Source: Paenibacillus tundrae (GTDB lineage: Bacteria > Bacillota > Bacilli > Paenibacillales > Paenibacillaceae). Taken from it: a stretch of 64,000 bases of DNA. Shown in pieces: positions 56,094 to 64,000 of the stretch. The stretch is from contig NZ_JAUSTI010000001.1 of the NCBI RefSeq assembly GCF_030812775.1, forward strand, positions 1 to 64,000. Direction: 5' to 3'. Position 1 is the stretch's first letter. Each line of letters begins with the position of its first letter. The position numbers were made by a program, and so were the translations under genes. Below the pieces are notes generated by a model. The model did no database searches. It had not been told where the DNA came from and saw only the letters and a program-made list of their open reading frames with translations.

Positions 56094-56123
56094 TTGGAAG
56101 CGAGCTTAGCGGTATGCTATAAT
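56094..56123 (+). promoter_or_regulatory. Promoter of the PPOX-like gene
   Basis: TTGGAA (56094-56099), 18-bp spacer, TATAAT (56118-56123) with an extended TGC. Confidence 0.65.
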
Positions 56124-56175
56124 GACTTAAGCAGTGAAGCAAGTCTTGCCTAAAGAAGATTAGGGGGCTGGTTGA

Positions 56176-56628
56176 ATGTCCGAAGCCGTCACACAATTAA
56201 CTGAATCTCTTTTGCAACAGTTCAAACATGAGACATTTGTCCTCCTGAACACCGTTGATTTGGAATTCGGAGGCCCTACATCTACTGCGATTTCTTGGAT
56301 TTATGCCGAGAATGCTTCGACTCTTCGTGTTGCACTGGATCATCGTTCGCGTCTCGTGAAGAATATGATGCATAATCCATTAATAACTGTCACTGTATTT
56401 GGAGAAGAGATGGTGTATGCCATTAACGGTCGTGCCTCGGTACGCCAAGATCCATTACAGGATGTTCCATTTAATATGTGCTGTTTCGACATTTCAATCG
56501 AAGCTGTGCGAAATGCGTTGTTTTATGGAGCTCAGTTATCCTCTGTGCCTCAATATGTCAAAATATATGATCAGCGTGCTGCTGAAAAATTAGATGAGCA
56601 GGTGTTTGCTGCGATGAAAAAAGCCTAG
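56176..56628 (+). CDS. Pyridoxamine 5'-phosphate oxidase-like (split barrel) protein
   Basis: A 150-aa protein with a flavin-type split-barrel fold. Segments ALDHRSRLVKNMMHNPLITV and VYAINGRASVRQDP resemble the FMN-binding part of PPOX-like proteins. The cofactor and substrate cannot be read from the sequence. The ATG lies behind AGGGGG, with a promoter just upstream. Confidence 0.8.
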   Translation: MSEAVTQLTESLLQQFKHETFVLLNTVDLEFGGPTSTAISWIYAENASTLRVALDHRSRLVKNMMHNPLITVTVFGEEMVYAINGRASVRQDPLQDVPFNMCCFDISIEAVRNALFYGAQLSSVPQYVKIYDQRAAEKLDEQVFAAMKKA

Positions 56629-56650
56629 TGAGAAATCACTGGGCTTTTTG
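56618..56650. terminator. Bidirectional terminator between the PPOX-like and ylaJ genes
   Basis: AGCCTAGTGA pairs with TCACTGGGCT around GAAA, with A- and T-runs on both sides; it overlaps both gene ends. Confidence 0.85.
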
Positions 56651-57349
56651 TTGTCTTTTGTCTGTAGAATGCTGCTGCTGTTGCATTTGATGCTCCTGCT
56701 CATTTTGTTCATCGGGATTTTGTCGAACCTGGACATCTTTTGGCAGCTGCGGTATGATTCGTCCCACCATATCAGCAAGCTCTGAGGCAAAGCCGGAGAT
56801 CGGATGTCCTTGACGGATATGCTCACCAATTTCTTTGATTCGTTCAGTGACATCGGCATCTGCCGTTACAATAGAATCTACACCTTCGGGGTCTTTACGA
56901 AGAGCCTCGGCAACAGCGTATTTAATGGTTCCAACGCGTGCACGCTCAAGCTCGCCATCCACATCGATACCAACTACGGCAGTATTACCTAGAATGACAC
57001 AATTGGCATCCTCCACACCTTCCACTTGCTTAGCGAGTGCTTTGAGGTGATGAATTCGTTGATCATTAGGCATCCGGCCTGTTTGTGCATCATCTACGAT
57101 GTTTGTATCATGGACTTCACCTGTATTTTCAGGAATTTGTTCCAGTCCTGAAGGGTTATTAGGATCATCTTGTGCGTCCAGCATATGAGATCCTCTCTGC
57201 TGATCTTGCTGAGTTGTAATATTACCTCCATAACTTCTTGGATGCATCTTGTACTGATCTTGTGAGGCATTCTGCAAAGCGTTATGCGAAGTACTGTTAC
57301 AGCCTGTAAGTATAAAGATCACAAGCAGCGTGCATATCCCAAATTTCAT
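56636..57349 (-). CDS. ylaJ: YhcN/YlaJ family sporulation lipoprotein
   Basis: A 237-aa lipoprotein: signal peptide with lipobox ILTGC (Cys at residue 16), then a low-complexity region and the YhcN/YlaJ domain. The C-terminal ~50 residues are Gln/Glu-rich (EQNEQEHQMQQQQHSTDKRQ). It belongs to the spore-germination-related family. It is minus-strand, whereas its neighbours ylaH and ylaK are plus, unlike B. subtilis. Confidence 0.9.
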   Translation of the reverse strand: MKFGICTLLVIFILTGCNSTSHNALQNASQDQYKMHPRSYGGNITTQQDQQRGSHMLDAQDDPNNPSGLEQIPENTGEVHDTNIVDDAQTGRMPNDQRIHHLKALAKQVEGVEDANCVILGNTAVVGIDVDGELERARVGTIKYAVAEALRKDPEGVDSIVTADADVTERIKEIGEHIRQGHPISGFASELADMVGRIIPQLPKDVQVRQNPDEQNEQEHQMQQQQHSTDKRQQKAQ

Positions 57350-57502
57350 AAATGTTCATCCTTTCCTGGAGTTTTTCAGAATGGTTGACAATTATTTTGT
57401 CCTAGTCGAATACATTTATGTATGGGAGCATGATTGTCCATGCCGCTGCTGAAAGATCGCACTTATCCATGCCTTTAACGACGCCGCTTTGGAGGGGATT
57501 GA

Positions 57503-58837
57503 ATGAAAAAGATTTTTGTATTGGATACCAACGTGCTTCTGCATGACCCCAATGCCATATTTGCCTTTGAGGAACATGAGGTAATCATTCCCGCGGTTGT
57601 ACTGGAGGAGATCGACTCCAAGAAAAGAAATGCCGATGAAATAGGCCGCAATGCCCGTAACGTATCAAGGCTGCTTGATGGACTACGTGAATTAGGGCAT
57701 CTGCATAGTGGTGTGCCTCTTGCCAATGGAGGGAACCTAAAGGTTGAGTTGAATCATCGCAGTTTCGTAAAGGTACAGGAGATGTTTGGTGAAGTATCCA
57801 ATGATAATCGTATTTTGGCTGTCGCTGTGAATTATCAGATTGAAGAAAATGAAAAAGAGGTCGTAGAACGACAGGTCGTTCTGGTCAGTAAAGATGTCCT
57901 TGTTCGGATCAAAGCCGATGTACTTGGTTTAGTTACACAAGATTACTTATCAGATCGGACAGCAGGGCTGAGTGAACTGTATCCGGGTTATACCGCCTTG
58001 AAGGTGCACCCATCCGTTATTGATGAGTTCTACACCTACCGCTTTCTCCCGATCAAACCATTGCAACTATCCTATTCACTCTATCCTAATGAATTTGTCA
58101 TTCTCAAAGATGAGATGGGTACGAATAAATCAGCGTTGCTCAAGGTAAATACAGAAGGAACCAAGCTTGAGCCACTTTTCCTTAGTAATGATAATGTGTG
58201 GGGAATTAGTGCGCGTAACGCACAACAACGTATGGCTCTTGAACTGCTGCTGAATGATGATATCCCTCTTGTGACGATAACGGGAAAAGCAGGAACAGGC
58301 AAAACGTTACTGGCACTTGCGGCAGGTTTGTTAAAAGTAGAAGATGATCATAAATATAAAAAGCTATTGATTGCTCGTCCTGTAGTTCCAATGGGAAAAG
58401 ATATCGGTTATCTACCTGGTGAAAAAGAAGAAAAGCTACGCCCGTGGATGCAACCGATCTATGATAACTTGGAGTTTCTGTTTGATACCAAAAAAGCAGG
58501 GGATATTGATAAAATCCTAATGGGTCTAGGCAGTATTCAAGTCGAAGCTCTCACGTATATCCGCGGACGCTCCATCCCAGGACAATTCATTATCATTGAT
58601 GAAGCGCAGAACCTTTCCCGTCATGAAGTGAAGACGATTGTATCAAGGGTTGGTGAAGGCAGTAAAATCATTCTAATGGGCGACCCTGAGCAGATTGACC
58701 ACCCTTATCTGGATTCTGCGAGTAATGGTCTAACATACATTGTAGAGAGATTCAAACAAGAAGGAATCAGTGGACACATTATGCTCGAAAAAGGAGAACG
58801 ATCCAAGCTTGCTCAATTAGCTGCAGACTTGTTGTGA
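57503..58837 (+). CDS. ylaK: PIN-PhoH fusion protein (YlaK)
   Basis: A 444-aa protein with an N-terminal PIN nuclease-like domain (MKKIFVLDTNVLLHDPNAIF, acidic site) and a C-terminal PhoH ATPase with Walker A TGKAGTGKTLLA (~261) and Walker B FIIIDEAQNLSR. It is the second PhoH-type protein in the window. Probably an RNA helicase/nuclease, inferred from the family. The ATG follows TTGGAGGGG. Confidence 0.94.
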   Translation: MKKIFVLDTNVLLHDPNAIFAFEEHEVIIPAVVLEEIDSKKRNADEIGRNARNVSRLLDGLRELGHLHSGVPLANGGNLKVELNHRSFVKVQEMFGEVSNDNRILAVAVNYQIEENEKEVVERQVVLVSKDVLVRIKADVLGLVTQDYLSDRTAGLSELYPGYTALKVHPSVIDEFYTYRFLPIKPLQLSYSLYPNEFVILKDEMGTNKSALLKVNTEGTKLEPLFLSNDNVWGISARNAQQRMALELLLNDDIPLVTITGKAGTGKTLLALAAGLLKVEDDHKYKKLLIARPVVPMGKDIGYLPGEKEEKLRPWMQPIYDNLEFLFDTKKAGDIDKILMGLGSIQVEALTYIRGRSIPGQFIIIDEAQNLSRHEVKTIVSRVGEGSKIILMGDPEQIDHPYLDSASNGLTYIVERFKQEGISGHIMLEKGERSKLAQLAADLL

Positions 58838-58884
58838 TTCATAGGAATACAGTAGGTTTATTTCCCGGAAAATGTTTCTAGCAT

Positions 58885-58910
58885 AACCGGCTCAATAGAG
58901 CCGGTTTTTT
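58885..58910 (+). terminator. Terminator after ylaK
   Basis: AACCGGCTC pairs with GAGCCGGTT around AATA, then TTTT. Confidence 0.9.
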
Positions 58911-59069
58911 ATTGCGAAAAAACCGAGCAGCACATAATGTTCAGAATTCGATATGCTCAATTTATGCAAAAGTTAGAAAAACAGTTTTTAGGCAGAGTAG
59001 GACAAGAGCCCTATGAATTTGTTACAATGGACATCGCAGGAAATAATTAGGAAGCAAGGAGGAGAGGTA

Positions 59070-60356
59070 ATGAAGCGGAGACATCAGATCGTATTGTTTG
59101 CAGTGTTGCTGCTTTCGTTAACTATACTTTCTCCAAGCTTTGACTTCGGTGGCTCACAATCAAGTGAAGAGGGTAACCCGGATCGTAATACATTTCCAAA
59201 CCAAACATCCCGTGGAGAAGATCAACATGCGCCTGTGGAAATTGTTGTTTCCATGACACCTGAGGAGTTTCTTATCTTTCAAACGATTGCTAATCAAGTT
59301 GCGGATTCCTCTAATGTAGAAATTCAGTTACGTAATATGGAGCAGGACACATTCGAGAGTGTGCTTGAATCTGAGTTTGCGGTTGGAGATAGTGGAGATG
59401 TTATTCTGCTAGATGGTATTGAGATTCAGAATTATGCCAAAAGAGGATACTTGTATCCTTTAAATGGGACTACGTTGTCCAAGTCACTTGGAGAAACTGT
59501 CATTCCTTTGCGGGAAATGACTGAATGGAATGGCTACCAATGGGCAATGCCGTTTGATTTTGATACTTACGTGCTTGCAACTCGTTCTGCATTTCTTACT
59601 AAAGCTGGTTTAGATACATTACCACAACGGGAAGAGCAGTGGATTAAGCTCATACAGCAGGCGAATAACGCGGGGACGAAGCTGTTATCGATGGACAGCG
59701 ATGATATCTACGCAACAAGTGCGTGGTTGAATTATTTTGAGCCAGGTCTTGCTATGGACCATATGATGAATGGAAAACAAGGTAGTCTTTTAGAGGGAGA
59801 ATACCAACAGGAGTTACAGTTAATAGAGCAGATTCAGCCATACCTGCAACTGGACGCGGAGAATGCTGAGTTTTCAGAGGCTTTTCAACAAAATGTAGTC
59901 CCGATGACGGTCATGTCACTATCCAGACTTCTACAAGAGAATAAGACATTAGTGGAGGACACCACAAATTTATCTAACCAGATAGCGCTTACAGCTCTGC
60001 TGCCAGTAAAATCGCGAAGCTTTGTCATTACAACCGGCTCTTCTGAGACCGATGGAGCCAGTCGATGGATTGAAGGCATGACTTCCGCCGCTGTGCAATT
60101 GGAATGGTTCCAACAAGCGCATTATTTGCCAGCTAAACAAGATCAGATGAATGTCCAGTCTGGCAAATTGGCTTCTCTTTTTGGAAAAATGGACATTAAA
60201 GCTTTATTGGCTACAAAAGCTGTACCTTCCGAAACTGAGATAACGTATGTGCCAACGGGAAAGGTTCAGCAGAAGATAAAGCAATTTATCCAAGGTCAGA
60301 TCTCAGCGATCCAGTACATGAATAGTATTGTTGAAATACGAGGTTTATCAAAATGA
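59070..60356 (+). CDS. Extracellular solute-binding protein-like, no lipobox
   Basis: A 428-aa secreted protein. A basic N-terminus and hydrophobic segment (IVLFAVLLLSLTILSPSF) form a signal or anchor without a lipobox Cys, unlike typical Gram-positive binding proteins. The mature part has the family-1 sugar-binding layout (GDVILLDGIEIQNYAKRGYL, WNGYQWAMPFDFDTY). No permease or ATPase gene is nearby, so a transport role is doubtful; it may be a sensor or orphan. I chose ATG 59070 after AAGGAGGAG. Its end overlaps the next gene by 9 bp, convergent. Confidence 0.8.
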   Translation: MKRRHQIVLFAVLLLSLTILSPSFDFGGSQSSEEGNPDRNTFPNQTSRGEDQHAPVEIVVSMTPEEFLIFQTIANQVADSSNVEIQLRNMEQDTFESVLESEFAVGDSGDVILLDGIEIQNYAKRGYLYPLNGTTLSKSLGETVIPLREMTEWNGYQWAMPFDFDTYVLATRSAFLTKAGLDTLPQREEQWIKLIQQANNAGTKLLSMDSDDIYATSAWLNYFEPGLAMDHMMNGKQGSLLEGEYQQELQLIEQIQPYLQLDAENAEFSEAFQQNVVPMTVMSLSRLLQENKTLVEDTTNLSNQIALTALLPVKSRSFVITTGSSETDGASRWIEGMTSAAVQLEWFQQAHYLPAKQDQMNVQSGKLASLFGKMDIKALLATKAVPSETEITYVPTGKVQQKIKQFIQGQISAIQYMNSIVEIRGLSK

Positions 60357-61427
60357 AATAGCTAATTTCACTTCGAGCACTCCTTCACTTGTAGATACCT
60401 CTGTCGCTTTTACAAAAGAAAGAATTTTCTGTGGATAAAACCCGAGATCGAATTCCTTTTCCAGCATCCGACGTGTAGTATCGGGCAGCTCCAATTGGTT
60501 AAATACCAGCTTATCAACATGGAATCGAATGGAATTCTGAGGCTCGTTCTCCACCGTGTAATGACCTTCAATGCTTAACTCCAATTGATCACGTTTGCCT
60601 GATGCTGTGATTCGATCTTTTTCAAATTGAAATGCAAAATCATTAAAAATAGGATTCTGCTCTCGCAAAAATTGATTAAGCTCATTCTGTCCAATCCGAA
60701 TCGTGTATGTTGCTCCTGTTGTAGAAATTCCACCATTCTGATTTTGAATAAAGTCAGGTAGATTTTGCATGGCTGCTGCCAAAGCTTTGAAATACCGTTT
60801 AACCTCGTATATGCCGATATTCTCCCAATAGATCGTGAGTTCGTTCATTAGCTTCTGAATGGCATCTGCATTTCCGCTAGCTGCTACCTGCCCATCCACT
60901 TCTTTTTGTAATGTGATTACACGCTCCCGTTGATTCTGCAAATTAGATTTTAGTTCATCAAGCTCTTGGCTCGTTTGAGCAATGCGAGTTGACGTTTGCT
61001 GTATGCTTCTATATCTCTCCTGAAACTTATCCAATACCGCCTGGTCTCTGCCAATAATAATCTGATAGTAATCATAAAGAATAAATAGATCTTTGAATGA
61101 TCTGGCACCAAGGACGGTCATGAGGAGGCTGTCACGTTCGCCTGTATAATAGGATCGTACAACTGAACCTGCCCGTTCCTGTTGAATATGTATTTGTTCC
61201 TTTTGCTCTTGAAGCTGACTCGTAAGCGTAATTTGCTGCTGATCCAATTCATTCTGTTTTTGTGTGATCCGTTCAATCTCATGGTCGATCTCAACGATGG
61301 ACAAGCTTTTTTGCAATATCTCACGGGTTTCCTCAGGAGAGGGCTCGGCATAAACGGAAGTCGATGTAAGTTGGACAAAAAGTAGGATGGATACGAGTAG
61401 AGCAATGATGTTATACCGACGTTTCAC
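60348..61427 (-). CDS. Secreted coiled-coil protein (CwlO/PcsB-like N-terminus)
   Basis: A 359-aa protein with a signal peptide (IIALLVSILLFVQL then SVYAEPSP) and two heptad-rich coils (residues ~40-75 and ~135-190) with a SYYTGERDSLLMTVLGARSF segment between them. This layout is like the N-terminal domain of FtsEX-dependent CwlO/PcsB proteins, but no NlpC/P60 or CHAP catalytic domain follows. The C-terminal ~130 residues form an unrecognised beta-rich region. I chose GTG 61427, 10 bp after AAAGGAG on the minus strand; earlier in-frame ATGs lie at or before the SD. Confidence 0.8.
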   Translation of the reverse strand: MKRRYNIIALLVSILLFVQLTSTSVYAEPSPEETREILQKSLSIVEIDHEIERITQKQNELDQQQITLTSQLQEQKEQIHIQQERAGSVVRSYYTGERDSLLMTVLGARSFKDLFILYDYYQIIIGRDQAVLDKFQERYRSIQQTSTRIAQTSQELDELKSNLQNQRERVITLQKEVDGQVAASGNADAIQKLMNELTIYWENIGIYEVKRYFKALAAAMQNLPDFIQNQNGGISTTGATYTIRIGQNELNQFLREQNPIFNDFAFQFEKDRITASGKRDQLELSIEGHYTVENEPQNSIRFHVDKLVFNQLELPDTTRRMLEKEFDLGFYPQKILSFVKATEVSTSEGVLEVKLAISF

Positions 61428-61580
61428 TAATATCATTCTCCTTTCCTTAGTCATATCTATAGTACAGGCTTCTCTCTTTCAAACAATATATGAAACAAAC
61501 CTGTGAAATATCCTTAGTGGTTACATAACGCGTTAAACCATACTTCAATCACCTGAGTTATCATCAATTTTGAAACGACA

Positions 61581-61616
61581 AAAAAAGCAATCCGGAGTAA
61601 ACTGGATCGCTTTTTT
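61581..61616. terminator. Bidirectional terminator between the coiled-coil and yqgY genes
   Basis: GCAATCC pairs with GGATCGC (one mismatch) with A-run and T-run on the two sides; it ends the minus-strand yqgY transcript. Confidence 0.75.
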
Positions 61617-61628
61617 GCTGTTGGCGGA

Positions 61629-61865
61629 TTAGAGCGGCAAATCCATTTGGAATACGGTCCAGTAACTGAACCCCGTGAAGGTAACGATCATATAACCCCA
61701 GAAGAGCAATAGGTACGTTCTTTCGGTGAATTTCAGGTATCCCAAAATGACGAAAAACGCAGTCTGCAAGAAAAAAAGCAAGGCCATCTCGACCAAATTC
61801 CCTGCAAAAGCCATCAGGCCAATCGTGAGTGTGAAGAACCCGAGTACTCGAAACATGCGTGCCAC
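61629..61865 (-). CDS. yqgY: YqgY-like small membrane protein (DUF2626)
   Basis: A 78-aa protein with three hydrophobic segments; MARMFRVLGFFTLTIG and LLFFLQTAFFVILGYLKFTER match the DUF2626 pattern. Function unknown. The SD on the minus strand is GAGGAGG. Confidence 0.82.
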   Translation of the reverse strand: MARMFRVLGFFTLTIGLMAFAGNLVEMALLFFLQTAFFVILGYLKFTERTYLLLFWGYMIVTFTGFSYWTVFQMDLPL

Positions 61866-62179
61866 GGTAAGTCCTCCTCTCTATGTACGATCATAGATTG
61901 TCTACACAACATTATACCGGGAAAGGAAAAAGGTGTAAACAGAATTGGATATGAAAGCGAATTCTTTTTTTTGGTCTGAAAGGCTCAATTATGCTTTCTT
62001 TTACACATGTGACGTATGAGTGCACTTAAATGTGGAAATACATTTTAGTATGAAATCAATTCTATGAACTCTATGAGAGGCATAAGAATGAATGAAGCAG
62101 CTTTTATACCTCATTCACAAGCCGGGAGATCGGTAAGGTGAACGGTTATTTTAGGATGTTGTTAGGAGGGTATTATAGC
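61866..62179. other. Spacer between divergent yqgY and the RsfA-like gene
   Basis: It holds the SD of yqgY at one end and GGAGGG before the regulator at the other. I see no clear sigma-A promoter for the regulator, which would fit a sporulation-specific promoter, but no site can be named with confidence. Confidence 0.4.
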
Positions 62180-62830
62180 ATGACTGCAGTGAGACAGGAT
62201 GCTTGGAGTACAGAGGACGATTTGATTTTGGCTGAGGTTACATTACGTCATATTCGGGATGGAAGCACGCAGCTCGCTGCATTTGAGGAAGTAGGCGATA
62301 AAATTGGCAGAACGTCTGCCGCTTGCGGATTTCGCTGGAACAGCTTTGTGCGGAAAAAGTATGAATCTGCGATCAGCAATGCCAAAGCACAACGCCAAAA
62401 ACGTAGTTATCTTAGAAAACAACCTGCATTGCTCGGGCCACAAGTGGCTGCACTCTCTACATTAGAAACGGAAGAAAGCTTGTATAAGTCAGATGGAATC
62501 TTGGAAGAGACTCTCTCCATCGATGCTGTGATCCGTTTCTTACGTCAATGGAGAGGGACAGTGCAAGAAAATGGACGTCAGCTTAAAATGCTTGAAAAAG
62601 AATTACGAGAAAAGGAAGACGAACTTCATGAGCTTCGTTGTGAGAATGATCGTTTATCGAAACAAGTGAATGAAGTTCAAACCGATTACCGTGTAGTGAA
62701 CGACGATTACAAGGCATTGATTCAGATTATGGATCGTGCAAGAAGACTTGCATTTTTGTCAGAGGAAGAAGAAGAGCTCAAAACACGGTTTAAAATGGAT
62801 GCTAACGGAAATTTGGAGCGAATTGAGTAG
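62180..62830 (+). CDS. RsfA/GerR (YlbO)-type sporulation regulator
   Basis: A 216-aa protein with an N-terminal Myb/SANT-like HTH (QDAWSTEDDLILAEVTLRHI, then GRTSAACGFRWNSFVRKKY) and a C-terminal coiled coil (~120-175). This matches the RsfA family, prespore or mother-cell regulators of sporulation. I chose ATG 62180 (MTAVRQDAW) after TTAGGAGGG; GTG 62138 is an unlikely extension. The position before panE parallels B. subtilis ylbO-ylbP-ylbQ. Confidence 0.9.
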   Translation: MTAVRQDAWSTEDDLILAEVTLRHIRDGSTQLAAFEEVGDKIGRTSAACGFRWNSFVRKKYESAISNAKAQRQKRSYLRKQPALLGPQVAALSTLETEESLYKSDGILEETLSIDAVIRFLRQWRGTVQENGRQLKMLEKELREKEDELHELRCENDRLSKQVNEVQTDYRVVNDDYKALIQIMDRARRLAFLSEEEEELKTRFKMDANGNLERIE

Positions 62831-62864
62831 TACAGATCCGTGCTTAATCTTCGATATAGGAATG

Positions 62865-62910
62865 AACCCGTCACATTTCCGTTAGATACGGTAGCGTGCA
62901 CGGGTTTTTT
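62865..62910 (+). terminator. Terminator after the RsfA-like gene
   Basis: AACCCGT pairs with ACGGGTT, with an inner CCGT/ACGG hairpin; T-run follows. Confidence 0.8.
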
Positions 62911-62981
62911 GTTTAATCGTTTTGTTCTATGATATATAGATCTAATCTAAGGTATGGAGAATGGCGAGAGGAGAGTGTTAT

Positions 62982-63950
62982 ATGATTATTGACATTATAG
63001 GCGCAGGATCACTTGGATTATTGTACGGAAGCAAACTACAGGCTGCTGGCCACCAGGTACGTTATTGGACTCGAACTTCTGACCAAGCATCCAACATGAA
63101 GAAGCTTGGTTTGCAAATGATAGAGCCTAATGAAGCAGAAGCGCTGACCATAAGCGGAGCTGATATTCAGGCCCATTGCATTAAGGAGTTGGCCGAGACA
63201 TGGGCACATTCACCTGGGAGTTGGCTACTTCTGATGGTGAAGCAGACGGTAATGGATGATATTATCCATGACATTAAGTCTATAGGTAAGGAACCGCTCA
63301 ATCTCATATGTTTCCAAAATGGAATTGGCCATGTGGCAAAATTACAAGAAGTTATGCGAAGAGCTACTATATACAATGCCATCACTACAGAAGGAGCCAA
63401 AAGAGTAGGTACCGAGGTAATCCGTGCAGGTGAAGGACAGACTTGGATTGGTCAAAGTGAGGAGGCTTCACCGCGTTATGTAGGACAAGCGGGAGAGAAT
63501 GGACTAATAAGTTTGGTGCACACTATACAACAGGCAGGATTTGACTGTACAGTGTCGAATCAAATCGATAAGCTGATATACAGGAAGTTGATTATCAATG
63601 CAGTCATTAACCCACTCACGGCCGTCTGGCGAATATCGAATGGCGAATTACTTCTAAATAAAGAACGCATCACGATTATGCGCCAGCTTTATGATGAGGC
63701 AATCACGGTATACAGAGCAAGCGGAATTACGGTGGATGCAGATCTTTGGGAACAACTGTTGAACGTATGCCAGACGACAGCCTCAAATACCTCTTCTATG
63801 CTTGCGGATGTTCTGGAAGGACGTCGTACTGAGATTGATTCCATCAATGGGCAAGTCGTACATTTGGCGCATCAGTGTGGACTGACTGCTCCGTTGCATG
63901 AAACGTTGCTGCATTTAATCAAAGGTATGCATCCGGAAGGAGTGAATTGA
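62982..63950 (+). CDS. panE: 2-dehydropantoate 2-reductase (PanE/ApbA family)
   Basis: Reduces ketopantoate to pantoate with NADPH in pantothenate and CoA synthesis. The Rossmann GAGSLG is at residues 6-11, with catalytic Lys in YRKLIINAVINPLTA and the substrate Asn/Ser region TSSMLADVLEGRRTEIDSIN. I chose ATG 62982 behind GAGAGGAGAG. 322 aa. Its stop overlaps the next start (TGATG). Confidence 0.93.
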   Translation: MIIDIIGAGSLGLLYGSKLQAAGHQVRYWTRTSDQASNMKKLGLQMIEPNEAEALTISGADIQAHCIKELAETWAHSPGSWLLLMVKQTVMDDIIHDIKSIGKEPLNLICFQNGIGHVAKLQEVMRRATIYNAITTEGAKRVGTEVIRAGEGQTWIGQSEEASPRYVGQAGENGLISLVHTIQQAGFDCTVSNQIDKLIYRKLIINAVINPLTAVWRISNGELLLNKERITIMRQLYDEAITVYRASGITVDADLWEQLLNVCQTTASNTSSMLADVLEGRRTEIDSINGQVVHLAHQCGLTAPLHETLLHLIKGMHPEGVN

Positions 63951-64000
63951 TGAGCTTTTTTATCACGATGAGTATACTGCCCTTCTTTCCTTTCATTATT
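63950..64000 (+). CDS. Start of a membrane protein gene, cut by the window end
   Basis: An open frame beginning at ATG 63950 and overlapping the panE stop, with SD GAAGGAG. The visible residues MSFFITMSILPFFPFII are hydrophobic. In related genomes a DUF3397 membrane protein follows panE, but 17 residues do not establish this. Confidence 0.5.
   Translation, partial: MSFFITMSILPFFPFII

Overview
The window is chromosomal core sequence from a spore-forming Bacillota, most likely a Paenibacillus or close relative. The gene order follows the Bacillus subtilis addBA-sbcDC, yqeY-to-yqfO, yla and ylbO-ylbQ regions. It carries sporulation genes (yqfC/yqfD, YhcN/YlaJ lipoprotein, RsfA/GerR-type regulator, CotD-like coat protein), a glycine T-box, sigma-A promoters and a class-A-like RNase P RNA. 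No phage, insertion sequence, tRNA, rRNA or CRISPR array was recognised.

Layout. 1-575: tandem 162-bp repeats ending in a full copy of a structured repeat. 576-1955: RlmI-type methyltransferase. 2176-14789: recombination block addB-addA and sbcD-sbcC. 14790-16584: a candidate small structured RNA, a small Sm-like protein gene, and the decayed mccA-mccB (reverse transsulfuration) pair. 16585-38693: housekeeping block with a HIT protein, rpsU, yqeY, nfeD-floA behind a sigma-W-like promoter, yqfC, yqfD, phoH, pgpH, ybeY, dgkA, cdd, era, yqzL, recO, T-box-glyQS, yqxD, dnaG, sigA, trmK and a Nif3-like gene. 38694-39321: rnpB. 39403-42338: aminotransferase and MocR regulator, divergent. 42424-49853: coat protein, subtilisin-like protease, YpuI, DUF1540 and DUF4190 proteins, lytic transglycosylase, cysteine desulfurase-thiI. 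50021-52298: two divergent TerC genes and a membrane protein. 52475-58837: typA, second structured repeat, ylaH, LCP protein, PPOX-like protein, ylaJ, ylaK. 59070-64000: an orphan solute-binding-like protein, a secreted coiled-coil protein, yqgY, a ylbO/gerR-like regulator, panE and the start of one more gene.

How the genes connect. The block joins double-strand-break processing (AddAB, SbcCD, RecO), ribosome and tRNA maturation (RlmI, YbeY, Era, TrmK, ThiI, RNase P, GlyQS), replication and transcription initiation (DnaG, SigA), envelope stress and membrane organisation (NfeD/FloA, LCP, TerC) and c-di-AMP turnover (PgpH). The most promising unexplained items are: (i) a structured repeat present at both ends of the window with paired base changes in its stems; (ii) a promoter-driven, roughly 115-nt structured RNA ending in a U-tract, 83 bp upstream of a small Sm-like protein gene; and (iii) a pseudoknot-like terminator region downstream of the CotD-like gene. 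All calls come from reading the sequence; no searches or folding programs were run.
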